Shown one piece after another: positions 36,686-46,012 of a DNA stretch of 64,000 bases. Source of the DNA: Streptomyces sp. NBC_00557 (lineage in GTDB: Bacteria > Actinomycetota > Actinomycetes > Streptomycetales > Streptomycetaceae); NCBI RefSeq assembly GCF_036345995.1, contig NZ_CP107796.1:186001-250000 (forward strand), written 5' to 3'. The notes under the pieces were generated by a model, which saw only the letters and a program-made list of their open reading frames with translations, was not told where the DNA came from and did no database searches. The stretch's first letter is position 1, and each line of letters begins with the position of its first letter. A program made the translations under genes and the position numbers.

Positions 36686-37618
36686 TCAGCCGCGCGGAAA
36701 TGCGGCCCATGCGGCGATGGCGAAGCCGTCGCCGTCTCGCCGTACCTCGGCGGCCCCGTGCCCCGGCCAGTGGGCCGGGATGACGAGCTCGCGCAGCTCG
36801 GCAGCGCGGGAGAGATAGGCGCGGCGGGTCTCGGCCGCGAGCTGGAGGTCGTCACAGAAGCAGCTGTTCCAGCCGGGTTCGAGGACTTGCACAGGGCTGT
36901 GCAGCATGTCCCCGACGAAGACGGCGCGGTCGGTGCCCGAGCGCAGAGTGAGGACGGACGAACCGGGGGTGTGACCCGGTGCGGCCTCCAGCAGCAAATT
37001 GCCGTCGATGCGGTGGGTTCCCTCCCACAGCACCACCTGCCCGGCGTGTTGGACGGGGGCGATGCTGTCGTTGAACACGATCCTGCTGCCCTCCCAGCGG
37101 AGGCGCTCGTGCTCGTCACGCGGCGCCCGGCTGCGGCGGGGGCCGGCCGGGTCGAAGTACAGGTAGTCGGCGCGGGGGATCAGGTACGTGGCGTCGGGGA
37201 AGGTCGGTACCCATTCGCCGTCACGCAGTTCCGTGTTCCAGCCGACGTGGTCGTAGTGGATGTGTGTGTTGACGACGACGTCGACGTCCTCCGGCTCGAC
37301 GCCCGCCGCGCGCAGGCGGGCGAGGTAGTCGGTCCGCAGCCCGGCGAACTGCGGGACCTGCGGGCGCTCCCGGTCGTTGCCGACCCCGGTGTCCACCAGG
37401 ATGATCCTGCCCTCGCTGCGCAGGACCCAGGTCTGGATGTGGCAGCGGTAGGCGTCGTCGGCGGGCGTCCAGAAGTCAGGCGCCAGCCACTCCTGGTTGC
37501 GCCGCCAGGTTTCCTCGTCGCTGTCCGGGATGATGAAACGGGCAGTACGGATGGGGCCGGACCACTCGACGACACGCGTGATCTCGACGTCGCCGAGTGA
37601 AATGCTGGGTGCGGGCAC
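36686..37618 (-). CDS. Metallo-beta-lactamase-fold hydrolase
   Basis: The 310-residue enzyme has the zinc motif THIHYDHVGW (H119, H121, D123, H124), an upstream DTGVGND, then GHTPGSS and a distal FVGDMLHSPVQV. It belongs to the MBL subgroup that includes quorum-quenching lactonases and many uncharacterised hydrolases. The GTG start follows GGAGGACCC. The TetR gene lies upstream on the same strand, ending 114 bases away. Confidence 0.9.
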   Translation of the reverse strand: MPAPSISLGDVEITRVVEWSGPIRTARFIIPDSDEETWRRNQEWLAPDFWTPADDAYRCHIQTWVLRSEGRIILVDTGVGNDRERPQVPQFAGLRTDYLARLRAAGVEPEDVDVVVNTHIHYDHVGWNTELRDGEWVPTFPDATYLIPRADYLYFDPAGPRRSRAPRDEHERLRWEGSRIVFNDSIAPVQHAGQVVLWEGTHRIDGNLLLEAAPGHTPGSSVLTLRSGTDRAVFVGDMLHSPVQVLEPGWNSCFCDDLQLAAETRRAYLSRAAELRELVIPAHWPGHGAAEVRRDGDGFAIAAWAAFPRG

Positions 37619-37732
37619 GATGGGTCCTCCGCGGGGGGCGGGTCGGGTCCGGATACGGATACGGATGCGGTTGGTCGCGCGGCGGGTGGCGGTGGTGGGT
37701 CAGGCGGGCCGCGGCGGATGGCAGGTCATGGA

Positions 37733-38407
37733 TCAGGCGGGCCGCGACGGATCGTGAGGGACAGGTGCGTAGCGGGCCAGGAAGGTACGCACGGCCTCCT
37801 CGATCACCACGTCCGCCGAGGGCTGACCGGCGATCTCCTCCTCGAAGGCCATGACCCTCGGCCAGACGAGGAACTCCTGCACCAGACCCATGAACTGACG
37901 TGCCGCCAGGGAGGTGTCCGCGCATCGCAGGCGACCGCTGCGGACGAGGGCCTCCAGGCACTCGACGAACGCCGCCACTACTTGCCCCTTCCCCAGCCGG
38001 TAGAACTCGTCCGCGATCCACGGCCGACGTACGGATTCGGCCACCACTAGCCGGGCGAAACGGATCTGGTCCGTCTCGGCCGCGAAGCGCTCCAGCGACC
38101 GTGCGAACGCAAGCAACACCTCCTCCGGGCTCGCATCCGCGTCGCACCCGACGGCCTGCCGGTCCGGGCGGGTGAATGCGGACCAGTGATGACGGACCAT
38201 CTCCCGGAAAACGGTCTCCTTCGATCCGAAGCGGTTGTAGACGGTCTGCCGTGAGACCCCGGCACGCTGGGCGACCTGCTCCAGGTTGACGCCGTCGTAG
38301 CGGTCGGCAAGGAACAGCTCCTTCGCCGCCGCGAGGATCTTCTCCTCGGAGGCTGACCTGCGACGTCCAGGGACTCTGCGCCGGACTCCCTGTTTGTCCG
38401 TTTCCAT
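37733..38407 (-). CDS. TetR family regulator next to the metallo-hydrolase
   Basis: The 224-residue TetR protein has a helix-turn-helix with NLEQVAQRAGVSRQTVYNRF at about residues 41-60, then a ligand domain with WPRVMAFEEEIAGQ. The ATG at 38407 follows GAGGGAAGAAG. It precedes the metallo-hydrolase on the same strand and probably controls it and itself through the palindrome at 38435. A 20-bp segment covering its C-terminal codons (DPSRPA) is nearly duplicated just after the gene (around 37700-37720). Confidence 0.88.
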   Translation of the reverse strand: METDKQGVRRRVPGRRRSASEEKILAAAKELFLADRYDGVNLEQVAQRAGVSRQTVYNRFGSKETVFREMVRHHWSAFTRPDRQAVGCDADASPEEVLLAFARSLERFAAETDQIRFARLVVAESVRRPWIADEFYRLGKGQVVAAFVECLEALVRSGRLRCADTSLAARQFMGLVQEFLVWPRVMAFEEEIAGQPSADVVIEEAVRTFLARYAPVPHDPSRPA

Positions 38408-38434
38408 GCGGGTGCTTCTTCCCTCAGTCGAATC

Positions 38435-38450
38435 TGTACTTTGCAGTACA
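38435..38450. promoter_or_regulatory. Palindrome TGTACTTTGCAGTACA upstream of the TetR gene
   Basis: TGTACT and AGTACA form a perfect 6-bp inverted repeat around TTGC, 28 bases before the TetR start codon. TTGACT lies just upstream on the TetR strand as a possible -35. Confidence 0.65.
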
Positions 38451-39130
38451 GTCAAAGTATGGCGCATGCAATTTCCCTGAGGTTGCCGGTTCCAGGGGCA
38501 CGGTATCCCGGCGCCGGTGACCGTTTCCAGTGGGAGCACTGGAGCGGCCTCGGCACCTATCCCCCAACAGGCGGAATCTCCTCCGCAAGCCCACCGCCCC
38601 GGGCGATTTCCCGGACGACCCACTCCGGGCCGGCGTTGACCGGCCGCCACGCGACGGGCTGCTGCTCGCCGGGCCACCGGCGGCTGGCGTGAACATCACT
38701 GCCGTGGACAACCCTGTGCTGCACCCCAGTTGGACCGATGAGCACAAGGCAGAGGGAGAACGGTGCGACTTACGTTGACGGCGTGCACGGCGATCGGCAA
38801 CGGCACGAACGGGATCTTCCTGGTGGCGGTATGCACCGAGCAAGGTGGGAACCCGCACGCTGTGGGGTTCGGAAGGCAAGCCCCATGCGGGTCCTCCTGG
38901 CGGTGCGTCCCGGAGGACTCGCGTATGGGCGTTCCGTTACGGCGAGGGGCTGTTGGTCAGTCCGCCCGGTCGCCGGGTGGGCCGGCCGAGCGTCCGGCTC
39001 GGCCGTTCGAGCGGCCTGTGACGCATCCACGAGTGCGCTCGGGGCAGCCGGAACGCCGTCACGGAAGCGACGCCACGCAAGCCACGGCCATCCGGCCGGC
39101 CGGCATCGCGTACGAGAAGGGAGATCACTG
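38451..39130. other. Intergenic region before the SRPBCC gene
   Basis: About 680 bases. A GTG frame at 38763 has a fair ribosome site (GAGGGAG) and opens RLTLTACTAIGNGTNGIFLV, but it becomes Arg-rich and resembles no family. I do not call it a gene. Confidence 0.35.
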
Positions 39131-39583
39131 TTGTCTCAGATAGAAGAGTCCATCGAGGTCGACGTCCCGGTCCGTGCCGCCTACAACCAGTGGACCCAGT
39201 TCGAGGACTTCCCCCATTTCATGGACGGAGTCGAACGCATCGAGCAGCGCACCGACACTCTCACCCACTGGGTCACCAGGATCGGCGGAGTCGAGCGCGA
39301 GTTCGACGCGGAGATCACCGAGCAGATCCCCGACGAGCGCGTCGCCTGGACCACCGTCAGCGGTGAAGCGAAGCAGGCCGGCGTCGTCACCTTCCACCGC
39401 CTGGACGAAGCCCGCACCAAGGTCATGCTGCAGCTCGACTACGAGCCCGACGGCCTGGCCGAGACCGTCGGTGACAAGCTCGGCTTCATCAAGCGCCAGG
39501 CCACCGGTGACCTGAAGCGGTTCAAGGAGTTCATCGAATCCCGCGGTGGCGTCGAGACCGGCGCCTGGCGCGGCGAGGTCTGA
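39131..39583 (+). CDS. SRPBCC (polyketide cyclase/START-like) family protein
   Basis: The 150-residue protein begins SQIEESIEVDVPVRAAYNQW, then FEDFPHFMDGVERIEQ, the strands RIGGVEREFDAEITEQIPDE and the long C-terminal helix GDKLGFIKRQATGDLKRFKE, all typical of the cyclase/dehydrase subgroup of SRPBCC. Members bind hydrophobic ligands in a helix-grip cavity. The start is TTG at 39131 with AAGGGAG 7 bases upstream. An unusually strong terminator follows. Confidence 0.88.
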   Translation: MSQIEESIEVDVPVRAAYNQWTQFEDFPHFMDGVERIEQRTDTLTHWVTRIGGVEREFDAEITEQIPDERVAWTTVSGEAKQAGVVTFHRLDEARTKVMLQLDYEPDGLAETVGDKLGFIKRQATGDLKRFKEFIESRGGVETGAWRGEV

Positions 39584-39595
39584 CCCGCCAGCCCC

Positions 39596-39635
39596 AGACC
39601 GGTGTTTCTGGCCTCAGGCTCAGAAACACCGGTCT
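39596..39635 (+). terminator. Very strong terminator after the SRPBCC gene
   Basis: A perfect 15-bp stem AGACCGGTGTTTCTG/CAGAAACACCGGTCT with a 10-base loop begins 13 bases after the stop. Confidence 0.85.
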
Positions 39636-40039
39636 CTGGCGCCGGCACGGCGGTGTGACGCCGGCTGCTTGGCAACCCGGTGGGCGTATGGGTTCTCCCC
39701 TGTCACGCAGCGGGGGTGCCCTCTCCCACGAGAAGGGGCCGGCCCACTGCTACGGGGGACAGCAGCGGGCCGACAGCCCCACGATGACACACCTACCGCT
39801 GAACACGGGCCGGTACGGCAGAAATCGACGTCGTCGAAGGCGAGGGACTTCTCCATGAGTTGTCTGTCTGATGACACGTGACTTGTACGTAGGCTGTGGC
39901 CGCGGCCCGCTACGGCATCCCGAGGCAACAACAGCGGCCCAGCGGCCCCTGTACCCATCGTGTGTCACCGTCGTGCCGAGTTCCGGCAGACGCGGCGAGC
40001 ATGAGGTGTCGGGCTGGAAGCCCGGGGCATCGGCGAAGT
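39636..40039. other. Intergenic region before the DUF1206 gene
   Basis: These 404 bases show no supportable gene. The stretch around 39868-39890 (TGTCTGATGACACGTGACTT) is the least GC-rich and may include a promoter for the DUF1206 gene. Confidence 0.35.
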
Positions 40040-40885
40040 ATGGATGCACAGTCATGGGCACTCAGGGGGCGGGGCCGGGCCCGCCGTGCGGCGGACGGTC
40101 CGGCGATGGCCGTGGCGGCCCGGGCCGGCTTCGCCGCCCGCGGACTGATCTACCTCCTCGTGGGCGTGATCGCCCTGCAGATCGCCCTGGGCCACGACGG
40201 CGGCGGGCGGCAGGCCGACCGTGGCGGCGCCCTTGAGGAGCTGGCCGGCAAGCCCTTCGGGGCGGCATTGCTGTGGATCGTGGGGGCCGCGCTCGCCGGC
40301 ATGGCGCTGTGGCGGCTGTCGGAAGCGGTGTTCGGCGGGGCGGGGCCGAAGGGCGGCAAACCGTCCAAGCGGGCGGCGGCCGCTGGTCGTTGTGTCTTCT
40401 ACGCCCTTGCGTCCTTCTCCGTGCTGTCCTTCGCGGCCGGTGACCAGGGCAGCGGAAGCGGCTCCTCCGACCGGCGTACGCATGATGTCACCGCCACGGT
40501 GTTGAGCTGGCCGGCCGGGCAGTGGCTCGTGGGAATCGCCGGTGCGGCCGTGGTGGTCGCCGGCCTGTGGATCTCGGTGCGGGCGATGCGATTCACATTC
40601 CGTGAGAATCTGCGGACGGGCTCGATGTCGCGGCAGGCCCGGCGGATGACCGACCTCTTCGGTGTGGTCGGTGGGGCGGCGCGCGGTGTCGTCTTCGCCG
40701 TGGCCGGCGGCTTCGCCGTCGCCGCGGCCGTGCGCCACCAGCCCGGCCGGGCGAAGGGCATGGACGACACGCTGCGTTCGTTCCGCGATCTTCCGGCCGG
40801 CCCGTGGCTGCTCGCCGTGATCGCGCTCGGTCTGGCCGCGTTCGGTGTCTTCTCCTGGTGCAGCGCGCGCTGGCGCAGGCTCTGA
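40040..40885 (+). CDS. DUF1206 family membrane protein
   Basis: The 281-residue protein has three related pairs of membrane helices, each opening with an arginine/glycine motif: ARAGFAARGLIYLLVGVIAL, AAAAGRCVFYALASFSVLSF and GVVGGAARGVVFAVAGGFAV. This internal triplication is the hallmark of DUF1206, whose function is unknown. The ATG at 40040 gives the usual start (DAQSWALRGRGRARRAADGP) although its ribosome site is poor. Confidence 0.88.
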   Translation: MDAQSWALRGRGRARRAADGPAMAVAARAGFAARGLIYLLVGVIALQIALGHDGGGRQADRGGALEELAGKPFGAALLWIVGAALAGMALWRLSEAVFGGAGPKGGKPSKRAAAAGRCVFYALASFSVLSFAAGDQGSGSGSSDRRTHDVTATVLSWPAGQWLVGIAGAAVVVAGLWISVRAMRFTFRENLRTGSMSRQARRMTDLFGVVGGAARGVVFAVAGGFAVAAAVRHQPGRAKGMDDTLRSFRDLPAGPWLLAVIALGLAAFGVFSWCSARWRRL

Positions 40886-41173
40886 CCGCCGGCGTTCGGT
40901 GCGTCGGCTCGCACCGGTGCGGCTCCGCTTCGGCTCCCGTTCGGCTCCGTTGCGGCAGGTGCTGCCCTCACGCGCACGCGGCGGCCGATGCAGAGACGCG
41001 TGCCCGGGCGTGGTCGAGCCGCAGCGAAGCGCCGGACGGAGGCACAATGCTGCTGCCAACGATGATCAACCTGGCCGACGCCGACTCCTTCACCCTCGCC
41101 CCGCGGCCGGCAGCCGGCAGGCGACAGACCGCCACGTCGGCATCCGTCCGTCCCAGCGAAACAGGGAGCAACC

Positions 41174-42172
41174 ATGCGGTACCGCAAGCTCGGCAGCTCG
41201 GACCTCGAAGTCTCGGAGATCTCGCTCGGATCCTGGCTCACGTACTCCGGCGGCATCGAGGCGGACGCCACCCGAGCCTGCACGGAGGCGGCGTTCGAGG
41301 CAGGCATCAACTTCTTCGACACCGCCAACGTCTACGGGCGAGGAGCGGCCGAGGCGGCGTGGGGCGAGATCCTCTCCGCCCGCCCCCGCGACTCGTACAT
41401 CCTCGCGACCAAAGTCTATTTCCCCATGTCGGACGACCCGGCGGAACAGGGCCTGTCCCCCGCGCAGATCGCCAGGCAGATCGACGCCTCCCTCACCCGC
41501 CTGAAAACCGATTACGTCGACCTGTACCAGGCGCACCGCTTCGACCCCACGGTGCCGATCGAGGACACCGTCGAGGCGTTCCAGAAGGTCGTCGAGCAGG
41601 GCAAGGCCCGCTACCTCGGCTTCAGCGAGTGGACTCCCGAGCAGATCCAGGCCGCGATCGACATCGGCGGACCCGACCTGTTCGTGTCCTCACAGCCGCA
41701 GTACTCCATGCTCTGGCAGGCTCCCGAGGCCGAGGTCTTCGGCCTCTGCGCCGCCAACGGCATCTCGCAGATCGTCTGGTCGCCCCTCGCCCAGGGCGTC
41801 CTCACCGGGAAGTACAAGCCCGGGCTGCCGGTCCCGGAGGGAAGCCGGTTCGCCTCCGCCGACATGGCCGTCTCCCAGGACCTCGTCTACAGCGACGCCA
41901 CCCTGGAAGCGGTCCAGCGCCTCGTCCCCATCGCCGAGGAGGCCGGGATGAGCATGCCCACCCTGGCCCTCGCCTGGGTCCTGCGCCGCACCGAGGTCGC
42001 GTCCGCCATCACCGGCGCCTCCCGCCCCGAGCAGGTTCACGCCAATGCGGCCGCCTCCGGCGTGAAGCTGTCCGACGACCTGCTGGCCGCGGTCGACCAG
42101 GCCCTCGGTGACGCACCTGTCACCCAACCGACCCTCGCTCCCGGTGCGCAGGCAGGCGTCAGCCATCGCTGA
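41174..42172 (+). CDS. Aldo/keto reductase (potassium-channel beta-subunit-like group)
   Basis: The 332-residue TIM-barrel reductase has D49, Y54, K80 and H121 (FFDTANVYGRG, ILATKVYFPM, LYQAHRFD) and the C-terminal NADPH clamp SAITGASRPEQVHANAAASG. The segment FSEWTPEQIQAA and the cofactor tail place it near the Kv-beta-like aldo/keto reductases. The ATG follows GGGAGCAACC. It is only distantly similar to the reductase at 22.3-23.4 kb. Confidence 0.92.
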   Translation: MRYRKLGSSDLEVSEISLGSWLTYSGGIEADATRACTEAAFEAGINFFDTANVYGRGAAEAAWGEILSARPRDSYILATKVYFPMSDDPAEQGLSPAQIARQIDASLTRLKTDYVDLYQAHRFDPTVPIEDTVEAFQKVVEQGKARYLGFSEWTPEQIQAAIDIGGPDLFVSSQPQYSMLWQAPEAEVFGLCAANGISQIVWSPLAQGVLTGKYKPGLPVPEGSRFASADMAVSQDLVYSDATLEAVQRLVPIAEEAGMSMPTLALAWVLRRTEVASAITGASRPEQVHANAAASGVKLSDDLLAAVDQALGDAPVTQPTLAPGAQAGVSHR

Positions 42173-42220
42173 CCTGAGAGTGCCTCGCACTCGGCCGACA
42201 GGCGAGCCGTAGGCGAGGAC

Positions 42221-42748
42221 CTACCCTGCCCAGATTTCCGGCCCCTGCTTGACGATGACGAGTCCGCAAGCCCGGTCGGAGGGCCAGACGTCCACCTGAT
42301 ACAGGAAGTGGTCGCCGGGACCTCCACAGGAGTCGGCCGGCGGTGGTCCGGTCGGGACGTAGGAGACCCGAACACGTAGCAATCCAGCGGGAACGGTCAG
42401 GCGCGGCCCGTCGGCAGGATCGGTCCCCGGGCTGGACATGGTGAGCTGACCGGTTGGGGCGTCGAGGTCGGTCTCCACGATGTGCTCGGCCGTCGGGTCA
42501 GCCGTCGGCGCAGAGGTGTGAACGGTGATCAGGGACTCGACCATGTCGTCCCGAGCTGTGCCGACGGAGATCGAGTGTGGCTCGACGCCGATGCGGTGGA
42601 GGTGGACCGCTTCTTCTGTCCAGCCGGCGGGTGCCAGGTCCGGGTCCGTCGCGTGTTCGGCGATCCACGCGTCATAAGGGTCAAGGTCCTGGACGTAGAA
42701 CTGCCCGTGATCGGCGTCAATCGTGAATCTCAGCGAAGCATCAGCCAC
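42221..42748 (-). CDS. Hypothetical protein, last gene after the GlxA-type regulator
   Basis: A 175-residue acidic, soluble protein with beta-strand-like alternation (RFTIDADHGQFYVQDLDP, HSISVGTARDDMVESLITVH, LRVRVSYVPTGPPP, HFLYQVDVWPSD). No motif or family is recognised. The fold could be a small beta-barrel or a sensor domain. The GTG start has a weak ribosome site. It lies 96 bases after the stop of the regulator gene on the same strand. Confidence 0.65.
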   Translation of the reverse strand: MADASLRFTIDADHGQFYVQDLDPYDAWIAEHATDPDLAPAGWTEEAVHLHRIGVEPHSISVGTARDDMVESLITVHTSAPTADPTAEHIVETDLDAPTGQLTMSSPGTDPADGPRLTVPAGLLRVRVSYVPTGPPPADSCGGPGDHFLYQVDVWPSDRACGLVIVKQGPEIWAG

Positions 42749-42844
42749 CAGCGCAGACTAGCGAAGCGAGGGCGGGTCGGGCACCCGGCGGCCCGGCATC
42801 CGGCGGTGTCCTCGGCTCACGAACGCGGGAAGCACAGCCCCGGT

Positions 42845-43759
42845 CTATCGCCGCATGCCTGCTCGCAGGCGGCGCAGCATGCGCGGGTCCGCGAAACCGA
42901 CCGCACGGGCGGCGGCATCGACCGTGGCGCCGTGGCTGATGAGGTGCTCGGCGCGTTCGAGACGGAGGGTTTGCTGATAGCGCAGTGGGGTCAGGCCGCC
43001 GGTGGCCCGGGTGAAGAGGCGGGTCAGGGTGCGTTCGCTCACGCCCACGGCCGTGGCCAGGGCCGACAGGGGCCAGGGTTGGTCGAAGTGGGCGTCGAGC
43101 AGATCCTGGGCGTGGTGGACCGTGTCGTCGAGGTGGGAACGGTACCGGAGCATTGCGCTGGCTTGCGGTTCATGGCCGTTGCGCCGTGCGTAGACGACCA
43201 TGTCCCGGGCCACCTGAGCGGCGACGGCGGGGCCGTGCCGGGTGGCGATCAGGTGCAGGGCCAGGTCGATGCCGCTGGCGATGCCGGCCGAGGTGACCAC
43301 CCGGTCGTCGGCCGTGTAAAGGACATCGCGGACGACCGTCGTCCTGGGGTAGCGGCGTGCGAGCTCGTCCTGCACATCGTGGTGGGTGGTGCAGCGGCGG
43401 CCGTCGAGCAGGCCGGCTTGGCCGAGCGCCTCGGCTCCGGCGCAGACGCTGGCTACGGTCCCTCCTCTGGCGTGGTGGTCCCGGAGAGACTGCAGCAGGG
43501 CCGCGCCGATGGCAGGACCGCCGGCCAGGGTGGGCGCCCGCCAGCCGGGCACCACGATCAGATCCTCGGGGCCGAGCTCGGGCCAGTCGAGACGGGCCAC
43601 CAGGGGCAGGCCCTGAGCGGTGGGTACCAGCGGCTCCTCTGATATGTAGCTGAGGGTGTAGGGGTGCCCGAAGTCGGAGGCCGTGGAAAAGACCTGCGCG
43701 GGGCCTGCCAGGTCCAGCAGATGGACTCCGGGCACCAGGAGAAAGACGATGTGGCTCAC
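42845..43759 (-). CDS. GlxA family (DJ-1/PfpI plus AraC) transcriptional regulator
   Basis: The N-terminal DJ-1/PfpI domain (about residues 1-165) has the nucleophile elbow SVCAGAEALGQAGLLDGR, and two AraC-type helix-turn-helix units follow: ALATAVGVSERTLTRLFTRA and TVDAAARAVGFADPRMLRRL. Such regulators sense metabolites in the DJ-1 pocket. The GTG at 43759 lies 10 bases after the isochorismatase stop, so the genes form one transcript; upstream in-frame starts would overlap that gene. Pairing of a GlxA regulator with a cysteine hydrolase is common in actinobacteria. Confidence 0.9.
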   Translation of the reverse strand: MSHIVFLLVPGVHLLDLAGPAQVFSTASDFGHPYTLSYISEEPLVPTAQGLPLVARLDWPELGPEDLIVVPGWRAPTLAGGPAIGAALLQSLRDHHARGGTVASVCAGAEALGQAGLLDGRRCTTHHDVQDELARRYPRTTVVRDVLYTADDRVVTSAGIASGIDLALHLIATRHGPAVAAQVARDMVVYARRNGHEPQASAMLRYRSHLDDTVHHAQDLLDAHFDQPWPLSALATAVGVSERTLTRLFTRATGGLTPLRYQQTLRLERAEHLISHGATVDAAARAVGFADPRMLRRLRAGMRR

Positions 43760-43769
43760 TATCCGGTCA

Positions 43770-44369
43770 TCATGCCCGACGCCCGGCCGAAGCCTCCAGC
43801 TGCTCGACCGTGGTGATGGTGGCAAAGCGTCCGGCGAGGGCGTACTCAGTGCGCCTGGTGATCTCCTCGGCGCTCAGGGTGCGGGGGTCCGCCAGCAGCT
43901 CGGCGACGCTCTGGTCGGCGGGAGCATCACGGTGCGGGATGGGATTGGTCGCGGTGGCGTCGATGACGAAGGTGACCCGGTAGCCGAGGTCGCTCGCGAC
44001 GCGGGCGGTGGTCTCGACGCACTGCTCGGTTCGGATGCCGCAGACGGTGAGCTCCTGGATGCCGCGCTCGGTGAGGAGTTGCTGCAGGTTGGTGGTGGTG
44101 AAAGCGTTGTGCGAGGTCTTGTGGACCAGCGGTTCCGTGTCCCGGCGCTCCAGTTCCTCCATCAGCCGCACATGGCCGAGGGCGGGGTCGAAGACATCAC
44201 CGCTGCCCGGCTCTGCGTGCAGCACCCACACCACCAGGTCCCCGGCCTGGCGGGCGAGCCGGACGAGTCGGTCGACCTGGTCGGCGATCTTCGGGTTCGA
44301 GATGGTCTCCCACAACGGGCGGGCGCGGAACGATTCCTGGACGTCGATGACGATCAGTGCTCGGGTCAT
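43770..44369 (-). CDS. Isochorismatase-family cysteine hydrolase
   Basis: The 199-residue protein has the catalytic triad D9 (VIDVQESF), K84 (VHKTSHNAF) and C117 (GIRTEQCVETT) preceded by the expected cis-peptide turn. The family hydrolyses amides such as nicotinamide or N-carbamoyl compounds and enol ethers such as isochorismate. No adjacent biosynthetic genes reveal the substrate. The ATG begins a unit shared with the GlxA-type regulator. Confidence 0.92.
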   Translation of the reverse strand: MTRALIVIDVQESFRARPLWETISNPKIADQVDRLVRLARQAGDLVVWVLHAEPGSGDVFDPALGHVRLMEELERRDTEPLVHKTSHNAFTTTNLQQLLTERGIQELTVCGIRTEQCVETTARVASDLGYRVTFVIDATATNPIPHRDAPADQSVAELLADPRTLSAEEITRRTEYALAGRFATITTVEQLEASAGRRA

Positions 44370-44580
44370 GCCCCAAGCCTGACCGGCGGGGCGCAGTGGG
44401 GACAGGCCTCATCGGGTCCGCGGGCGGAACGATCCGGTCACGGGCTGAGTGTCCGCGGCGTCTACGCCTACGACGCCAGGCGCGGCGGGTTGCGAACCGA
44501 CCGGTGTGTCTGGCAAGAGCTGCTGCTTTCCGGGACCGCTGTGAGCGGCTGCCTCATCGCGGTCTTCGCGAAGCCCGGGG

Positions 44581-45969
44581 TCACCGGTCGTGTCGTCGCG
44601 ATCGCCGGAGCCGGGAACGCCGGGTCCGGCGCCGGCCGGCCATGGCCGTGTCCGGGGCGGACAGGCGCAGCGACACGCGGCGGCGTGCGACCAGGCCGAC
44701 CGCGATCAGCAGCAGGAACGGCAACCAGGCGATGGCGTATGCGACACCGTAGTGGTGGATGTCCAGGATGGACCGGCGCGGGTCCACGTCGCTGCTGTTC
44801 ACACCGAAGAACGCGAGCAGCAGCGCGGGCGGCAGCGCGATGACCGAGCCGGCGGCGATCGCCGCCGCCAGCACCCGGTCGCGGCCCTCGGCGTATCGCT
44901 GGGACGCCGTCTCCAGGTCGACGCGACGCGTCGCGAGCACGGCGTTCACGCGCTCGACGATGCGGGACGTGTTGGCCAGTGCTTCCGTCAGGGCCGAGAC
45001 GGCGCGCAGCGAGGAGTGGAAGCTTTCGACCAACAGCTCCGGGATGAGGACGGTGTCGGCGTACGCCTCGACGCTGAAGCTCAGGTCGAGTTGGAGATCG
45101 CTGAGGCGCCGCGAGAGCCGCGCGACGAGGGTGCGGGCGTCGTCCGCCGTCTCGACCACCGCGGCCCGGTCGAGTTCCAGCGCCTCGAACGCCTGTCGCC
45201 GGATGCGGTGCACGGCCGCGACGGCGTTGAGGATGCCGGCCGCGGCCAGCCCGAACGCGTTCTCCACCGGCGGCGCGTAGCCGACGATCAATGACACGCC
45301 TCTGCCGTGCGCGACCATGGTCTGGCCGGGGTTGTTCAGCGTCTCAGGGCGGCGTATGCCCAGCGTGGCGCCGGTGCCATTGTCCAGCGTGCCGCGCAGC
45401 ACGATCGTCACCACGTCCGGGCCGACCGCCTCGCCGGATGTGTGCTCAGCCAGCAGCTGTCGTGCGAGTGCCTCCCCGAGGAAGACGCTCTGGTGGACGT
45501 TCCGACCGAAAGCGAGCGGTGGTTGGCCGGCGGGCCGTGCGGTGACGCCGTACGCGCGCAGGCGCTCGTCGAGCCACTCGGTCAACGGCACCCCGCCGAC
45601 GCGTGTCGCGGAGCGGTCCTGCCAGGTCGCATAGAGCGTCTCGGCGATCATGTTCGAGCCGTCCGGGTCGTCCTCGATTTCGACGTCCACGAAGAGCAGG
45701 GGGTCCCGGCGAGGCGTGACGGCCAGGGTGACGGCCGCGCCGTCGACCCGGGCTGCGCTCGGCGGCAACGTGATCTCGGAGACGCGCTCGTGCAGCACCA
45801 GCCGGGGCAGCAGCAGCCCGGCGGCCTCGACGTGGGAGGTGAACCGGCCCAGGTCGAGTGCCTCGGTCAGCGGGCGGAGCATGTCGTCGGGCACCTGCAC
45901 CTGCGGCGTGAGGTTGTACATCAACAGCAGGCGTGTACGAGCCCTGACCGCTGTGTCGGACCGTGGCAC
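44581..45969 (-). CDS. CorA-like membrane protein with GVN motif
   Basis: The 462-residue protein has a long soluble domain with coiled-coil-like helices (DDARTLVARLSRRLSDLQLD, VNAVLATRRVDLETASQRYA) and two C-terminal membrane helices. Between them lies FFGVNSSDVDP, like the GMN loop of CorA magnesium channels but with Val for Met. The C-terminus is very basic. It may be a divergent divalent-cation channel or an RMND1-like relative. The GTG start follows GGAGGACGTT. An IS701-family element now ends 43 bases upstream of this start, so its promoter may have been displaced. Confidence 0.75.
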   Translation of the reverse strand: MPRSDTAVRARTRLLLMYNLTPQVQVPDDMLRPLTEALDLGRFTSHVEAAGLLLPRLVLHERVSEITLPPSAARVDGAAVTLAVTPRRDPLLFVDVEIEDDPDGSNMIAETLYATWQDRSATRVGGVPLTEWLDERLRAYGVTARPAGQPPLAFGRNVHQSVFLGEALARQLLAEHTSGEAVGPDVVTIVLRGTLDNGTGATLGIRRPETLNNPGQTMVAHGRGVSLIVGYAPPVENAFGLAAAGILNAVAAVHRIRRQAFEALELDRAAVVETADDARTLVARLSRRLSDLQLDLSFSVEAYADTVLIPELLVESFHSSLRAVSALTEALANTSRIVERVNAVLATRRVDLETASQRYAEGRDRVLAAAIAAGSVIALPPALLLAFFGVNSSDVDPRRSILDIHHYGVAYAIAWLPFLLLIAVGLVARRRVSLRLSAPDTAMAGRRRTRRSRLRRSRRHDR

Positions 45970-46008
45970 AACGTCCTCCTTCGGCTGACACTCGTGTGGG
46001 GCAGCAGC

Positions 46009-46012
46009 CTAG
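46009..46012. other. IS target-site duplication CTAG (left)
   Basis: CTAG directly borders the left inverted repeat and matches the CTAG at 47411-47414. It fits the YTAR target preference known for IS701-family elements. Confidence 0.85.

Noticed and set aside
38763..39143. GTG-started small gene with a fair ribosome site
   Set aside because: The predicted product turns Arg/Pro-rich, matches no family and overlaps the leader of the SRPBCC gene.
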